Origin: Bog-756 sp963734435 | GTDB taxonomy: Bacteria; Actinomycetota; Acidimicrobiia; Acidimicrobiales; RAAP-2 | NCBI GenBank assembly: GCA_963734435.1 | Contig: CAVTHA010000003.1 | Coordinates: forward strand, 310,001 to 374,000 | Direction: 5' to 3' | DNA: 64,000 nt | In this document: piece by piece, positions 1 through 10,137 of the stretch | How positions within the stretch are numbered: position 1 is the stretch's first letter | Layout: each line of letters opens with the position of its first letter | Notes under the pieces: model-generated | What the model was told of the DNA's origin: nothing | Databases searched by the model: none | Seen by the model: only the letters and a program-made list of their open reading frames with translations | Translations under genes and position numbers: made by a program

Positions 1-898
1 CGAAGAGCACGTTGAATTTGGCAAAGTCGATGACGCACCCGACGACCATTGCTACGAGACCGGCGACCAGAACCGGGATTGCCCATCGCCTCCTTTCCGG
101 CCCCGCTCGGCCCAGAGCAAACCATGCCCCGACCAGGAGCGTGCCGAGGATGCACGCATACCCGCTGGTGCCACGGTTGAGATTGGTCAGCAGGACGAGC
201 GCACCACACGCTGTCACCCGACCCCACGATGGCCGCTCTACCACCCCCAGAAGGGCAAAGAGGGCGCCGCAGGCGAGTGCCACACCCCACGCCTCGTCCT
301 CCGTGTAGGCATCGGGAGTTGATGCCAGTGAGACGAGTACAGATCCGGCCAACACCGAGAAAATGAGAAAGCCGTACGAGACGGTTTCGGCCCATCCGAG
401 TGGAGCGCCGCCTCGGATGACGACCCGGGCCCGCCATATAAGCAAGGCGCTGAAGAGCGCGGTGACTGTCCATGCCGCCAGCAGTGACAGTGGTGACAGA
501 TGACCATCGAGCGAGTGAGTGAAGAGGAGGACCGGAATCCGGATAAGAGACGGAAAGATGCCGAAGTAGGTGTACGTCCGCCCGTTGTGAATGAACGCCT
601 CGACGCCGATGCTGTTCCGCGGCAGGGCAAGATGGCCGTGCAGCAAGGCTCGGGCCTGCACGTCGTAGATCACTGACCCCGGTGCGAACTTCGACTCGTT
701 GATTCGCAACGGGTCCACCGAGCCAGTCCAGAGGTCCCAGAGCACCCAGAGATAGGGCACGCTGGCGGCGAGGACAGCGGCCAATGCCGCGACCTGGAAT
801 CGACGCACGTTCCGGGACGCGATCGGATCTGTATGTTGGAGGGCTAGAGGAGTTTCCGCGCCTGGCGTTCCGTGCCGCTCGTCAACAATGGCAGCCAT
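1..898 (-). CDS. Polytopic membrane protein, GT-C-like, family A (3' part missing at window edge)
   Basis: The minus-strand frame is open from an ATG at 898 to the left edge, about 299 codons, so only the N-terminal part is present. After a short polar N-terminus come several hydrophobic segments. The segment YTYFGIFPSLIRIPVL and the motif ALLGVVERPSWGRV match YTYFGLFPSLLRMPVL and ALLGVLERPSWGRV in the complete protein at 10743-12914, so the two are clear paralogs. The family resembles GT39/GT-C membrane glycosyltransferases that use polyprenyl-linked sugars, but no catalytic residue can be assigned. It lies 20 bases after the small gene at 919-1308 and is probably the last visible gene of a minus-strand operon. 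Function is inferred; the paralogy is direct. Confidence 0.8.
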   Translation of the reverse strand, partial: MAAIVDERHGTPGAETPLALQHTDPIASRNVRRFQVAALAAVLAASVPYLWVLWDLWTGSVDPLRINESKFAPGSVIYDVQARALLHGHLALPRNSIGVEAFIHNGRTYTYFGIFPSLIRIPVLLFTHSLDGHLSPLSLLAAWTVTALFSALLIWRARVVIRGGAPLGWAETVSYGFLIFSVLAGSVLVSLASTPDAYTEDEAWGVALACGALFALLGVVERPSWGRVTACGALVLLTNLNRGTSGYACILGTLLVGAWFALGRAGPERRRWAIPVLVAGLVAMVVGCVIDFAKFNVLF

Positions 899-918
899 CC
901 GGTCGTTGCCTCGCTTCT

Positions 919-1308
919 CTAAGCGCTGTTACGGACGGCGAGAACCCTCTTTAGCTCGGCGTTGAGAACGTCGAGACGATCAACAGTCGATTGAAGATTC
1001 GCCTCGTCTCGCTGCTCGAAGGCCAACTCGATCTGAAGCACGGCGAATCGGTATCGAGCGGCTACGACCTCCAATCGGTCACTCAACACCGGATCCGGGC
1101 ATGGATTGACCCTGATCGAGCCCACCAAGGCAAGCGCCGCAGAGCGGATCAGGTCAATCGGGGCCATGTTCCCATCCCGTCCAGCTGTGAGCACGGGCAA
1201 CCCAGCGCCTGTCGCATCAATGAGGGAGCAAATCAATGGGCTCGTACCCTTTAGCCATACGAGCGCCTCTTCTCGATCGCTACTCGTATGATCCATCTCA
1301 GCCCCCAT
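919..1308 (-). CDS. Small hypothetical protein
   Basis: A 129-residue reading frame with no family I recognise. The ATG at 1308 is preferred to the upstream ATG at 1341 because a GGGAG ribosome-binding site lies 7 bases before it (1316-1320). The protein is soluble, with an N-terminal half containing LICSLIDATGAGLPVL and a C-terminal half rich in Glu, Leu and Arg (about residues 75-125) likely to be helical. It sits between a GT2 gene (1577-2446) and a polytopic membrane protein (1-898), all on the minus strand, so co-transcription is likely. A role as an accessory protein of the membrane glycosyltransferase is only a guess. Confidence 0.5.
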   Translation of the reverse strand: MGAEMDHTSSDREEALVWLKGTSPLICSLIDATGAGLPVLTAGRDGNMAPIDLIRSAALALVGSIRVNPCPDPVLSDRLEVVAARYRFAVLQIELAFEQRDEANLQSTVDRLDVLNAELKRVLAVRNSA

Positions 1309-1576
1309 GGCAGAACTCCCAAGATGTCGTCGTGTGATCAAGCAGGACGAGACGAAATAGCGTCAGAGGACAGAGATCCCGTACCCAAGCAGCTTGAGGT
1401 GAGCGGAGACCATCCGCTTCATCAGACTCTCCATTTGCCCCCCCATTCTGGTAGCGGTAGAAGGGATTTCTACCTGCGCCCTGTTAGGAAACTATTAGAG
1501 GGGTGCTGGTGTGGTCAATGTGGTTTCTCGATCAGGTGATTGGGTCTTGGAGTTCCTGGTCCAGTTCGGTCACCGA

Positions 1577-2446
1577 TTACGGGGCCAGGTCGGTATCGCC
1601 CTGGTCACAAAGCTCAGAATTAGGTGTCCCCTCCGACGAAGACCGAGACGAGTCGGTTGGGGACGCCGACAGAGCAGGGACGATTTCGACCAACTGGGTG
1701 GGGTCATTAATGTCGTCTGGGATCGATCCGATCGGCGGTTCTTTGTGCCGAGCCAGCCTCCAGATCCCGCGGAGATCGTCGATGGCAGTGGTCACGATGC
1801 GCACTCGAGAGTCGTGATCCTCCACCCAGATGACGGGCACCTCATTGATCCGCAGCCCTTGACGCGTGGCCAGTACGAGCAGCTCCGTGTCGAAAAACCA
1901 ACTGCCATCCTTCACGTCGGGGATGATCGACTCGACTACCTTCCTGCTGATTGCCTTGAACCCGCATTGAGCATCCCTCACCCCGTACCGCAAGATGGCT
2001 CGGGCGATCCAGTTATAGAGATGCGAGATGATTTCTCGCCACGCGCTTCTGGTCACCTGGGACCCGGGATCAAGGCGGGACCCGATGGAGATGTCAGCAA
2101 GACCGTCGGCTATGGGATCTACCAACGACCTCAACGCCGAGAGATCTGTGGAGAGATCGATGTCCATATAGGCGACGATGTCGGCCGTGCTGGTCGTCCA
2201 GGCCGCCTTGAGCGCCCTGCCCCGCCCACGTTGTGCTAGCCGGAGTGCCCGTACTCTAGGTACCGTCCTGGCGATGCGGCTGGCGACGTCCCATGACGCG
2301 TCGGTGCTCCCATTGTCGACAATGGATATGGTCCACTCGTACGGATACCCTGAATCCAGCTCGGCGACGAGGCGGCACACGTTCGTCTCCAAGGTTTGGT
2401 CCTCGTTGAGAACCGGTAGGGCGACATCGATCGTGGTGGTCCGCAC
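1577..2446 (-). CDS. GT2 glycosyltransferase, dolichyl/polyprenyl-phosphate sugar synthase-like
   Basis: A GT-A fold family 2 enzyme of 289 residues. It begins with the typical VALPVLNEDQTL strand-loop, followed by SIVDNGSTDAS (about 41-51), RGRGRALK and the metal-binding DID at residues 95-97. DAQCGFKAISR and WFFDTELL are hallmarks of the DPM1/DPG-synthase branch that moves a sugar from a nucleotide to polyprenyl phosphate on the cytoplasmic face. No C-terminal membrane helices are present; the tail is polar and Ser-rich. The start is GTG at 2446. In this setting it could load sugars for the neighbouring GT-C-like membrane proteins, which use lipid-linked donors. Family assignment is firm; donor sugar unknown. 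Confidence 0.85.
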   Translation of the reverse strand: MRTTTIDVALPVLNEDQTLETNVCRLVAELDSGYPYEWTISIVDNGSTDASWDVASRIARTVPRVRALRLAQRGRGRALKAAWTTSTADIVAYMDIDLSTDLSALRSLVDPIADGLADISIGSRLDPGSQVTRSAWREIISHLYNWIARAILRYGVRDAQCGFKAISRKVVESIIPDVKDGSWFFDTELLVLATRQGLRINEVPVIWVEDHDSRVRIVTTAIDDLRGIWRLARHKEPPIGSIPDDINDPTQLVEIVPALSASPTDSSRSSSEGTPNSELCDQGDTDLAP

Positions 2447-2606
2447 CGAAGAACTCGGCCCCCTGTTCGCACGTCACATCGGCTCACCAAGGCGTTGCCG
2501 GAGCCTGTTATGTACCGAAGCACTACCGGGTACAGGGCGACAGCGTACTCCTCCGTCCGGAGATCGACCAGACGAAGTCCCATGGACCCTGCCCAACCAA
2601 TGGCTA

Positions 2607-4806
2607 CTACTCCGCACTGGCGGTCCGAGAGCCGGCCGTGGATGGAGGGCAGCTGTTTGGATCGAGTTCGCCTGTCAACCGAAAAAGTGAGATCCCCACA
2701 TAGACGATGCCGCCTCCGTTTCCTCTGTTGCTCACATCAGTGGCGATATTGCGCTGCAGGAGTGTCGAGGACGGATCGGAACCGGTCCACAGTGTGTACG
2801 AGGACGGAGTGGCGAACACGTCCTTTCGGCGCGCTGCCGGGTCGGTTGAGGTGACAACATAGTCATAGCGGCCCTCATTGATGGCCTTCCGCCAAGCTTC
2901 ACAACTGGTCAACGAAGCGAACCCATGGTGGGGCTCGGGCTGGGCGACATATTGGACGTAGTTGGTGAGAGTGCGACCGTAGAAGCCGTACTGAAGTTGT
3001 AGAAGATCCCCGGCCACTGCAATGCGAGAGTGACTGATGTGTTGGGCCCAAGCGACGATGCTTGATGAAGTTGTGTTCGCGTACCGATTGCGAAGATAGA
3101 ACTGCTGGAGGCTGAAACCTGCGCCCAGTAACGCGATGATGATGGCGGCCACGGCAAGGTGGGGCGGTCGCCACTGGCGCCGTCGCGCCAGCCAGAGAGA
3201 TAGTGCTACGGCGAGTACAACCACGCCAATGACGAGTCCGATAAGCGAATCAACACCGCTGATCGGAGGTTCGAAGTGTTGACCCAGCCAAGAAATCGGC
3301 CAGATCGTCCCGTCGAGCTGGTTCAGGGATATGGTGCCTACGTAGGCCCCCAGGATCCACCAAGCTCGATTCCCCACCCGTAGCGCCGGGATGAGTGGCA
3401 ACATGACCAATCCCATCACGACACCAGGATCGGCATAGCGGACGTTGTCGACGAAGTAGACCGGTACGCCGAGTATTGCGAGGTACTCAGGGGTGACAAT
3501 GAATGCTGCCGCGGCAATCAGGCCCACCCAGGAAAGCATCTTCGCCATCCGACCCGGCCCCGCTAGGACGCCCAGCACGAGTCCAGCCGCGGCCAGAGGG
3601 AGCAGAGCCCACCAGGCCGGACCGAACGATAGCCGCAGACCTGGCAAGAAGAAGTGGCGCCAATCGCTGACGTTGAAAAGGAAATGACCGAACGTGGAGC
3701 GAGGTATGGCGGCAGCGGGACTCGGTAAGGCCAGCGGTCCGATGCTGACCTTCTGTGAAGGAATGGGATTGCCCACGATCACCAGGTTTCGCAGATACCA
3801 AAACCCACCCGTGACCAACACGAGCAAGACCCACAGGCCTACCTCCGACCGGCGTCTTCCACGTCGCGCGAGCACCGCGACCCCGATCGTCAGGGCGGCC
3901 ACCGGCGCAATGAACGTGAACTTTGTGCCAAATGCCACTCCGGCTGCCAAGGCCGCCACGGCCAGCCCGCTGATACGTGTCCGTTGGTCGCTCTGCGCCG
4001 CTCCGATGAGAAGACGCGGCGCAGGACAGCAACAGCGCCAGCCCGACCACATCGTCGTAGGCACCTCCGGGTTGGGTGGCCACCAATCCCGGGATGGCGA
4101 ACAACACGGCCGCACCGGTCACCGTCACCGGAGCGACACCAAACGGGCGGCCGATGCACCACGCCGCCAGCAGAGCCAATGCCATCCAAGCCGAATTGAT
4201 GAACGGCGAGAGTATGTCGTTGCCCATGAAAAGGATGCCCAGGGCGTGGAACAACTCCGACGATGCCGGAAAAAAAACCGTCACCGCGTCATTGTCGACA
4301 TAGTGAAGTGGCACGATGGTGCCCTGCTGTACGAACCGGGCGGCGAATGGCATGTGGTACCAGAGTGTGTCCACCGTTGTCATGCCATGGTGAAGTGCAT
4401 CGACTGTTCGGGTAGCCCAATCTGCAATCAAAAGACTGACGGCGAAAATTGCGGCCACTATGGCAGCAGTGGGAGAAGTGCTCTGTGCTCCAGTCGTCGC
4501 TTTGAATTCGTCGGCTGTGGCGGTACGGACCGGTGGATCCGACGCCCGACGACCGACCCACCAACCGACTACACCAGCAGAGGCCATGACGGGTACGACC
4601 GCCGCCAGCCGGAACAGATGAATGGCGCCGACGAGCTCGGCCAGAACAACGACTGCAGCTACGGCCATGACAATCTCGGCCAAACAACCCACGGCACCGG
4701 CCCAATCCGGCAGCAGGCGCCTCCGCCAAGCGCGAGCCGCGGCGCCTATAGGGACGAAGGCGACGCAAAGCAACAGAAGCCCCTCTACGTATCGAGCGAA
4801 CGTCAC
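2607..4806 (-). pseudogene. Large polytopic membrane protein, GT39-like, split by one frameshift
   Basis: Two overlapping minus-strand frames form one protein of about 730 residues. The N-terminal half (GTG at 4806, starting MTFARYVEGLLLL) runs to LALLLSCA and the C-terminal half resumes at PRLLIGAAQSDQ; one base change near 4015 would join them. The N-terminal half contains TVDTLWYHMPFAARFVQQG, typical of the first extracytoplasmic loop of GT39/GT-C enzymes, and about a dozen hydrophobic segments follow, then a soluble C-terminal tail. The rest is well preserved, so this may be a sequencing error or a recent mutation. The GTG overlaps the stop of an upstream relic at 4803. Sugar specificity cannot be told. 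Confidence 0.7.
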
Positions 4807-5150
4807 AACTGCGTCGAACCGCCGATCCCGGCCGCGACAGGCGATCGCCTCCTGGTCCCGTTGACCGGGTGTACGGAGACCCGGCCGAGGCGATCCTCAG
4901 AAATCAAGATGGGAGCGAGGGTCCCTCCCGACCGGGCGCCATCGTCGCAAGCCCATACGAATCGCGCGCTGCTTGCCTCGATCAATTCCAATGCCCCCGG
5001 TCCAGTGGGCTTGCCCGAAAGATATCGTCGGCAAGGACGGTTCGTATTATAGGATCCAGCGTCCACGAGTAGCCCATGAGTATATGCCGACCCGGTTTGC
5101 TTCTTGGTGCGCGGGACGATCTGGCCCGGTCATACCGGAGCGAGTTCCGC
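4803..5150 (-). pseudogene. Decayed C-terminal remnant of a family D membrane protein
   Basis: Short pieces in three minus-strand frames line up in order with the C-terminus of the intact protein at 24936-26528. GQIVPRTKKQT matches GQIVPAETGRQT, VGIYSW is identical, WTLDPIIRTVLADDIF matches WTPDYQRRTAMAERLF, and RYLSGKPTGP..ARFVWA matches RLFSGQLSPI..ARFLLA. The frames change at least three times, so no protein can be made. Nothing of the N-terminal 80 percent is visible upstream. It is a truncated relic left beside the frameshifted gene at 2607-4806. Confidence 0.65.
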
Positions 5151-5281
5151 GACCCTTCTCGGAGTCCGGTGGCCACCGACGAGCGGCAATGCCCACAGCG
5201 CCTAGCGCAGAGAACGGGTCCACGTCACGAGAAGAGGAGCCAGAAAATGGGCGGGACTCCCCTCACGGTTGATGCTGCGAG

Positions 5282-5314
5282 ACTGGATCAGGTCCGGAAA
5301 CTGGATCAGGTCCG
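5282..5314. repeat. Two direct copies of a 15-base unit
   Basis: ACTGGATCAGGTCCG occurs at 5282-5296 and again at 5300-5314, an 18-base period, in the spacer between the family D relic and the DUF2142-like gene. No function is visible; it may be a small slippage duplication. Confidence 0.5.
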
Positions 5315-5383
5315 TAATAGGGTGGCTCTCGAGGTGGACAATCGCTGTCGGCTCTTGGTGGGCGGACTTCTCCTGACGTCACA

Positions 5384-6861
5384 ATGAACAGAACGAGCGT
5401 CGCTCCAGATGTAAGCGAGAGTCTGGAAGCCAGCGGTCTGCGAAGGCGCCCCTCGCTCCTCACCTCGAAGGTATCGATTGCCATCCTCGTTGTTGTGTAC
5501 CTGGCCTTCGCTCTGACCTTCAGCCTCCTTACTCGAGCATGGGAAGCGGATGACGAAGTTCCGCACACTCAGTACATCGAGTACATCGTGGCCCACAATT
5601 CGATTCCGCACATCTCGGCGAGGAACAACATCGAATCTCACCAACCGCCCCTCTACTACCTGGTGGCGGCAACGTGGCAACGGATCATTGGTATCCCTGA
5701 ATTTGCTCCCGACTTTGTGCCGGCCCACTACAAGGATCCGTTCATCACGGGTCGACTCGTCGGCCGTCACGACTACACGCCCACAGAGCGCCGTAATGCG
5801 ATCCGTGTCCACGAGATTCGCCTTCTTTCCATCGTGTTGGGTCTGGGAACGGTCCTGCTCACCTACGCCGCTCGCGCGATTGGTGAGAGCGGGCGAACCC
5901 ACTGCCCTCGCGGCCGGCTTGTTCGTTGGCCTATTGCCGAGGGAGCTTGTCGTTTCGTCGGCGATAACCAACGATGCACTGGTTATCCCGCTCTGTTCTT
6001 TGGCGCTCGTGCTGTTCCTGATGGCTGAGCGATTTCGCGCCACTGGAAGATCTCGTCGCCGGCGCCTCATTCTTCTTGGCATGGGACTGGCTCTCGGTGC
6101 AGCCGCCATTACCAAGCTAGACAGCCTTCCAGTTGCTGCGGTACTGATCGCATTGGTATTTACGCGTCGGTTACGCGACGTCTCCGAGCCACCAGTCACC
6201 ATTCGGCGAACCAGCCCGGCCCAACCTCCACGATTCCCTGGATCGATGTCAAGCGTCTGATCGACGGCGTCGTCGCCGTCGTTGGATTTCTGGGCGTCTC
6301 AGGTTGGTGGTTTCTCCGGAACAAGCATCTTTACGGCCAGTACCTGGCCACCAACGCGAGTGAGAACTATCTCCGGCCGCTCTATTTCCTTCATCCGGTG
6401 CCATGGACGAGTTTCTTGTTCGTGAACGAGCTTCCCGGTCACCTTGTGGTTCACCATGTGGTACCTGCAACCCAACCTGAAATTGCCCACATGGATGAAT
6501 GCCGTGCTGGGCACTCTTGCAATCATCTCGATCGTGGGGGCTGTTTGGGTTCTTCTGGCCGGTCGACAGCGATTGTTACGGAGAGCGAGGATCTTTTCCG
6601 TTCTGGGTTTACTCGGGGTGATCGTCGGTGGCGTGGTCGCCGTCATTGTCGTGATCAAAACAGTGGGGTACGCCGACGCCCGACTGGCATACGTCGGGTT
6701 GTCGGCGTTCGCAATCGTCGCCGTGGTCGGGATGAACCGAGTCGTACAGCGGGATTAGCCCCCGCTTAGGAAGTCTGGCTCCGTTTTTCTGGCCGTTCGT
6801 GCTGTTTGCGGTGGACCTCTACGTCATTACCTCCGTGCTGATCCCCCTTGGCGGACTGTGA
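5384..6861 (+). pseudogene. DUF2142-like polytopic membrane protein, several frameshifts
   Basis: The product would be about 490 residues. It starts MNRTSVAPDVSESLEAS, has a first membrane helix and then EVPHTQYIEYIVAHNSIP and SHQPPLYYLV, typical of the first outer loop in DUF2142/GT39 proteins. Reading then has to change frame near 5880 (GEPTALAAGLFVGLLPRE), near 6240 (IDVKRLIDGVVAVVGF, then GWWFLRNKHLYGQ), near 6440 (MWYLQPNLKLPTWMN) and near 6755, to end WPFVLFAVDLYVITSVLI with TGA at 6859-6861. The amino-acid signal stays good throughout, so the breaks are single-base events. A whole relative is at 26596-28044. Probable role: membrane step in surface polysaccharide assembly (inferred). 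Confidence 0.7.
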
Positions 6862-6913
6862 CCGGAGGCCCGGAAGGTATCCGATCTCGAGTCTTGACCC
6901 GCCCCCAGTGGAC

Positions 6914-8409
6914 TCACGGAGATGAGAACAGGCTGAGATGGTGTGCCTGGGCAAGATGGGCCTGCTTGCGGACGAACGAGGCCGGGCCGACTATGTAGAG
7001 TCGATAGACGATTTGGCCATCGGATTCGTGGTTGATGTTTCGGAGCACCCGCGCCACGGTGACATCGTCGGCATAGATGGTCCGAGCTCCTGCATTTCCG
7101 TAATGGAGCCCGAATGCGATCTGGACCACAATGACGATGGCAATGGCCCAGCGGGCCACCCGAAGGGCGTGGTTACCCATCCAGTGACGAACTCGCCACA
7201 TGACGCGGTGTTCGGAGGCGGGCAGGCCGTCTCGATCCCTATCCGCTGTACTCCGTCTCCAGGCCATTGTTGGCTGTCCGAGCAACGCTAGGTAGATCCC
7301 GATCGGAATCAGGAGATCAAAGGTGGTATAGCGAGAGAAACTGGCTCCGTAGTATCCAAAGACCGCTCGGCCATACGTGGTGATTGCAGCAAAGAGCAAT
7401 CCCACACAGATGAGGGCGACACCGATCGGACCGCCCCCGGTTTCTTCTCGGCGCATGCCGTACGCCAGAAGGACGGCTACAGCCAGAACAAGGATTACGA
7501 GGCCCAAGAGAAGCACGGCTGGATTTCCCCAACCCGACTCGCTATGGGTCATATCGGCAAGCCCGACTACGTCACCCAGAGCAAACAGGTAAAATTTAAC
7601 GGCTGCTATCGGATGGTGCCATATGAATGAATGCTCCGGGGTAGTGTTGGGGTTGAAGTTGACAAAGTAGAGAATTATTGCCGCGATTGCTGAAGCAATC
7701 CATATTCTTACGTAAGCTGATCGGCGGCGGCGATGGTACAAAAGCACGATCCCGGCGGGCCAGATCAGCAGACCCCCTAACGAGGAGAAACTTCCCACTA
7801 TGCCGGCGGTAATCGACCCGATGAAGTAGATCCAGGTCAGCGAGGGACGGTCCAAGAGGACCAGGGCCACGGCAAGGGAGAACACCACCAAGTACCAGGC
7901 CATTTGAAAGCCCCATAATGCGTTCTGGTATTGAACGATCGAAAAAGCCAAGAGCGCCACGGGACAGTAGTACAGCCAGGGAGCAGAGGGTGAACGACGT
8001 TTGTGAGCCCAGATGATCAGTACGGTCGATCCGACTAATAGCGTTGCGCTCAGATACTCCTCTACCTGGATATTGAAGTGCGTCGTATAGGCGAGAAGTA
8101 GAACAATCAGATTGGGAAACAAGATCCGATTCTCGTTGTGCTGGGCCCAGAGAGAGCTCCAGTCAAGCCATGCGTATAGGAATGTCCAATGACGACTAGA
8201 TCCGCCCATTGGTCGCCCACAATTACATTTAGACTGTAGCGATGCAGTGTCCAGAAATAGACGACCACTGGAAGGACGAATCCGACGATGGTGAGGGCGT
8301 TGACCACCTTCGGGTCGAATCTATCGACGAAGCGATTTCTCCCTGTGGTTGCCGGCAGCAGCTCGGAGTCGGATTCCTCCGTCGGAAGATCGATCGCCTG
8401 GTCTGTCAC
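6914..8409 (-). pseudogene. Family B polytopic membrane protein, one frameshift near the N-terminus
   Basis: A GTG at 8409 opens MTDQAIDLPTEES, a first helix and DQWADLVVIGHSYTHG; the frame then shifts near 8170 and continues DWSSLWAQHNENRILFPN to the stop at 6914. Restoring one base gives about 498 residues. The intact paralog at 13329-14906 shares LWAQHNENRIL, SFSSL.GLLIWPAG, HPIAA.KF and TTFDLLIPIG-type stretches. About ten or more helices are expected, with a Leu-rich tail. The motif DQW...HSY...LWAQHNENR before the second helix is typical of this family and may bind sugar or lipid, but no function is known to me. Minus-strand orientation like most of the 1-10 kb genes. Confidence 0.7.
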
Positions 8410-8847
8410 GTAGACCTCGTGGTTCCAGCGCAGTGGGGGACAGGGCGCCCCGGCGGCCGGATGATGGCCACAACGGTGCCACCGTGAGTGGATCTATCTC
8501 GAGACATGAGTTGGGTGCGGATCAAACTCGACTCCGGAACGGGTGACAGCCCTTCACCAGGAGGGCATGACAGGGTGGTCAGAGCAGTGTTACTGAATCT
8601 AGTGGCAGAGGGTTGCTGAGAACGGAGATCACTCGATCCGGTAGCGACCTTCCATCACTGAGACAAATGCGGCTCGATAATCGTGCAGTCACAACGGGCG
8701 GCGGCCACCACAGCGATGCGGAGGGCGACGGCGATCGTTAACCTCCGCCGACTCAGCCTGTGACCGCGCCGGATCCAATGGAGTCGACGGCCGGCCCTTC
8801 GGACTCGATGAGTGAAGCTCTCGGATGTTCGGTGGCTTTCTCTACCA
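8410..8847. other. Non-coding stretch, 438 bases
   Basis: This lies between the start of the family B gene (8409) and the end of the 2OG oxygenase gene (8848), both on the minus strand. Short open frames exist on both strands but none shows conserved motifs or a convincing start. I see no RNA gene or clear terminator. It probably contains the promoter of the family B gene. Confidence 0.4.
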
Positions 8848-9723
8848 CTACTCCTTGGTGCCCCTACGCCAGAGGCGGTCGCGATAACCCAGAAGCTTGC
8901 TGGCTGTGTGATCGGAGATCCCGAAGTGCCGCTTCGTCCAGTCATAGGCGCGAAGCATCCGAGTGTCGGCATATATCAGGATCGAATGTGCACCGTCACC
9001 AGGTCGGGCCCGATACTCCGTGGACCTCACGATCGGGTCTACCTCGATGCTGAAGTAGTAGAGCGCCAGCGAACGTCTGGCCACCCCATTAGGACAGCGC
9101 ATCGGATCGGGGTGGCCGTGGAACGAGGTACCGTCAGTGGTGAAGATCAGAACTCGATTCGAGATCGGTCTCACCTTTTCGACGCACTTCGTCACGTCGG
9201 CATTCCACAACTCGAGGTCCCCGCCGTACTCAGGCCTCCAGTCCTCGTTGAGATAGAGCAGGAGATTTGCTCGCCGCTGCCAGTTTCGATTGTGGGGATG
9301 CACGGTGTAGTCGGCGTGGATGTTCAAGTACCCGCCGGCGGTTGACTGATGAAGGCCACCACCCTCGAGAGAGGGATCCGCCACCAAGTCCCTTACGCCG
9401 ATGAGCTCGCTGACGAACTGGACGAATCGGGGGGAGTTGAGCTCTTCCAGAATCCCCTGCAGCGTGGGTCCCCAGGTCTGAGGATCGGTATTGCTGAACT
9501 TGCGCTCGTTGACGTGAAGGTAGTTGTTCCACTGGTCGGGGTCGACTGGCGGGAATTCCGCAATCGCCGCCTTCGCTTCCCCGGGCTCGAGGAAGTCGTC
9601 GATCACGATATGAGGGTATGGGTCAGCTGAGGCATAGCTGGTGCGCAGGGAGTCGATGTCCCGTTCCAGGCGATCGAGATCGACACGAGGGCCGGATCGG
9701 TCTCTCTGCGTCTCTATCGTCAT
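8848..9723 (-). CDS. 2-oxoglutarate/Fe(II) oxygenase, prolyl-4-hydroxylase-like
   Basis: A 291-residue cytosolic oxygenase of the 2OG-Fe(II) superfamily. The iron triad is visible as H136 and D138 in LNIHADYTVH plus the His of SFHGHPDP (about 202-204), with R217 (GVARRSLALYY) placed to bind 2-oxoglutarate. Also typical are PYPHIVIDDFL (about 36-45) and NLLLYLNEDW..EYGGDLELW in the core. Enzymes of this type often sit in polysaccharide loci, where they may hydroxylate a sugar, lipid or protein; the substrate here is unknown. It is upstream of a GtrA-like gene's end (10138) on the same strand. The start codon lies in a 17-base tandem duplication (see separate entry), which leaves a six-codon frame just before it. 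Confidence 0.85.
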   Translation of the reverse strand: MTIETQRDRSGPRVDLDRLERDIDSLRTSYASADPYPHIVIDDFLEPGEAKAAIAEFPPVDPDQWNNYLHVNERKFSNTDPQTWGPTLQGILEELNSPRFVQFVSELIGVRDLVADPSLEGGGLHQSTAGGYLNIHADYTVHPHNRNWQRRANLLLYLNEDWRPEYGGDLELWNADVTKCVEKVRPISNRVLIFTTDGTSFHGHPDPMRCPNGVARRSLALYYFSIEVDPIVRSTEYRARPGDGAHSILIYADTRMLRAYDWTKRHFGISDHTASKLLGYRDRLWRRGTKE

Positions 9724-9749
9724 AGTGACTCGATCGTCATAGTGACTCG
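9716..9749 (-). repeat. 17-base tandem duplication across the oxygenase start codon
   Basis: On the minus strand CGAGTCACTATGACGAT occurs twice back to back (9733-9749 and 9716-9732). The second copy holds the start ATG of the oxygenase (9721-9723). The first holds an extra ATG (9738-9740) that opens MTIESL and stops at TGA 9720-9722, so the stop and the true start overlap as ATGA. Translation of the oxygenase could therefore be coupled to this mini-frame. Confidence 0.8.
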
Positions 9750-10137
9750 CTCCCCAGTGGCGGCACGATATACCGCGAAGCCGCCATCGGCCATGGGCGG
9801 CCCCGGCTAGGGGATGCGCCGAAGGCCAGCGGTAGGTGCAATGTAGCTTGTGGGGCGCACTGCTCGGACGTGAGCCGCCGACCTACTACCGGTCGGCAGG
9901 TCAGCTGGACTCGAATCCCGGCCTTTCGGGCAGGACCCACGGCACTCGGCGCCGGCGCCCGGCGATTCAGGCGATACAGAGCCGTTCTCGATGGCAGCAC
10001 GACGCCCCTTCTTGTCCGTCCCTGCCTGGCCTGAGCAATCCGGGCGGCAGATCCCGCGTCCGATCTGGCCAGCGTACTGTGGTCATCCCGTCCTGGGGCA
10101 AGCTCATCAAAATTGACGGCACTGGGCGGCTCGATGC
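9750..10137. other. Non-coding stretch, 388 bases
   Basis: Between the oxygenase start and the GtrA-like stop on the minus strand. Open frames here are extensions of frames antiparallel or out of phase to the GtrA gene and carry no recognisable motif. The oxygenase promoter probably lies here. Confidence 0.35.

Noticed and set aside
5282..5314. The duplicated 15-mer as part of another family C relic (it resembles the sequence near 15855)
   Set aside because: Only one or two short peptides resemble family C in this place and no neighbouring segment follows.
9900..9940. A tRNA-like stretch with CTCGAATCCC
   Set aside because: The stem around the loop does not pair properly and no acceptor stem, D-arm or anticodon arm can be built around it.
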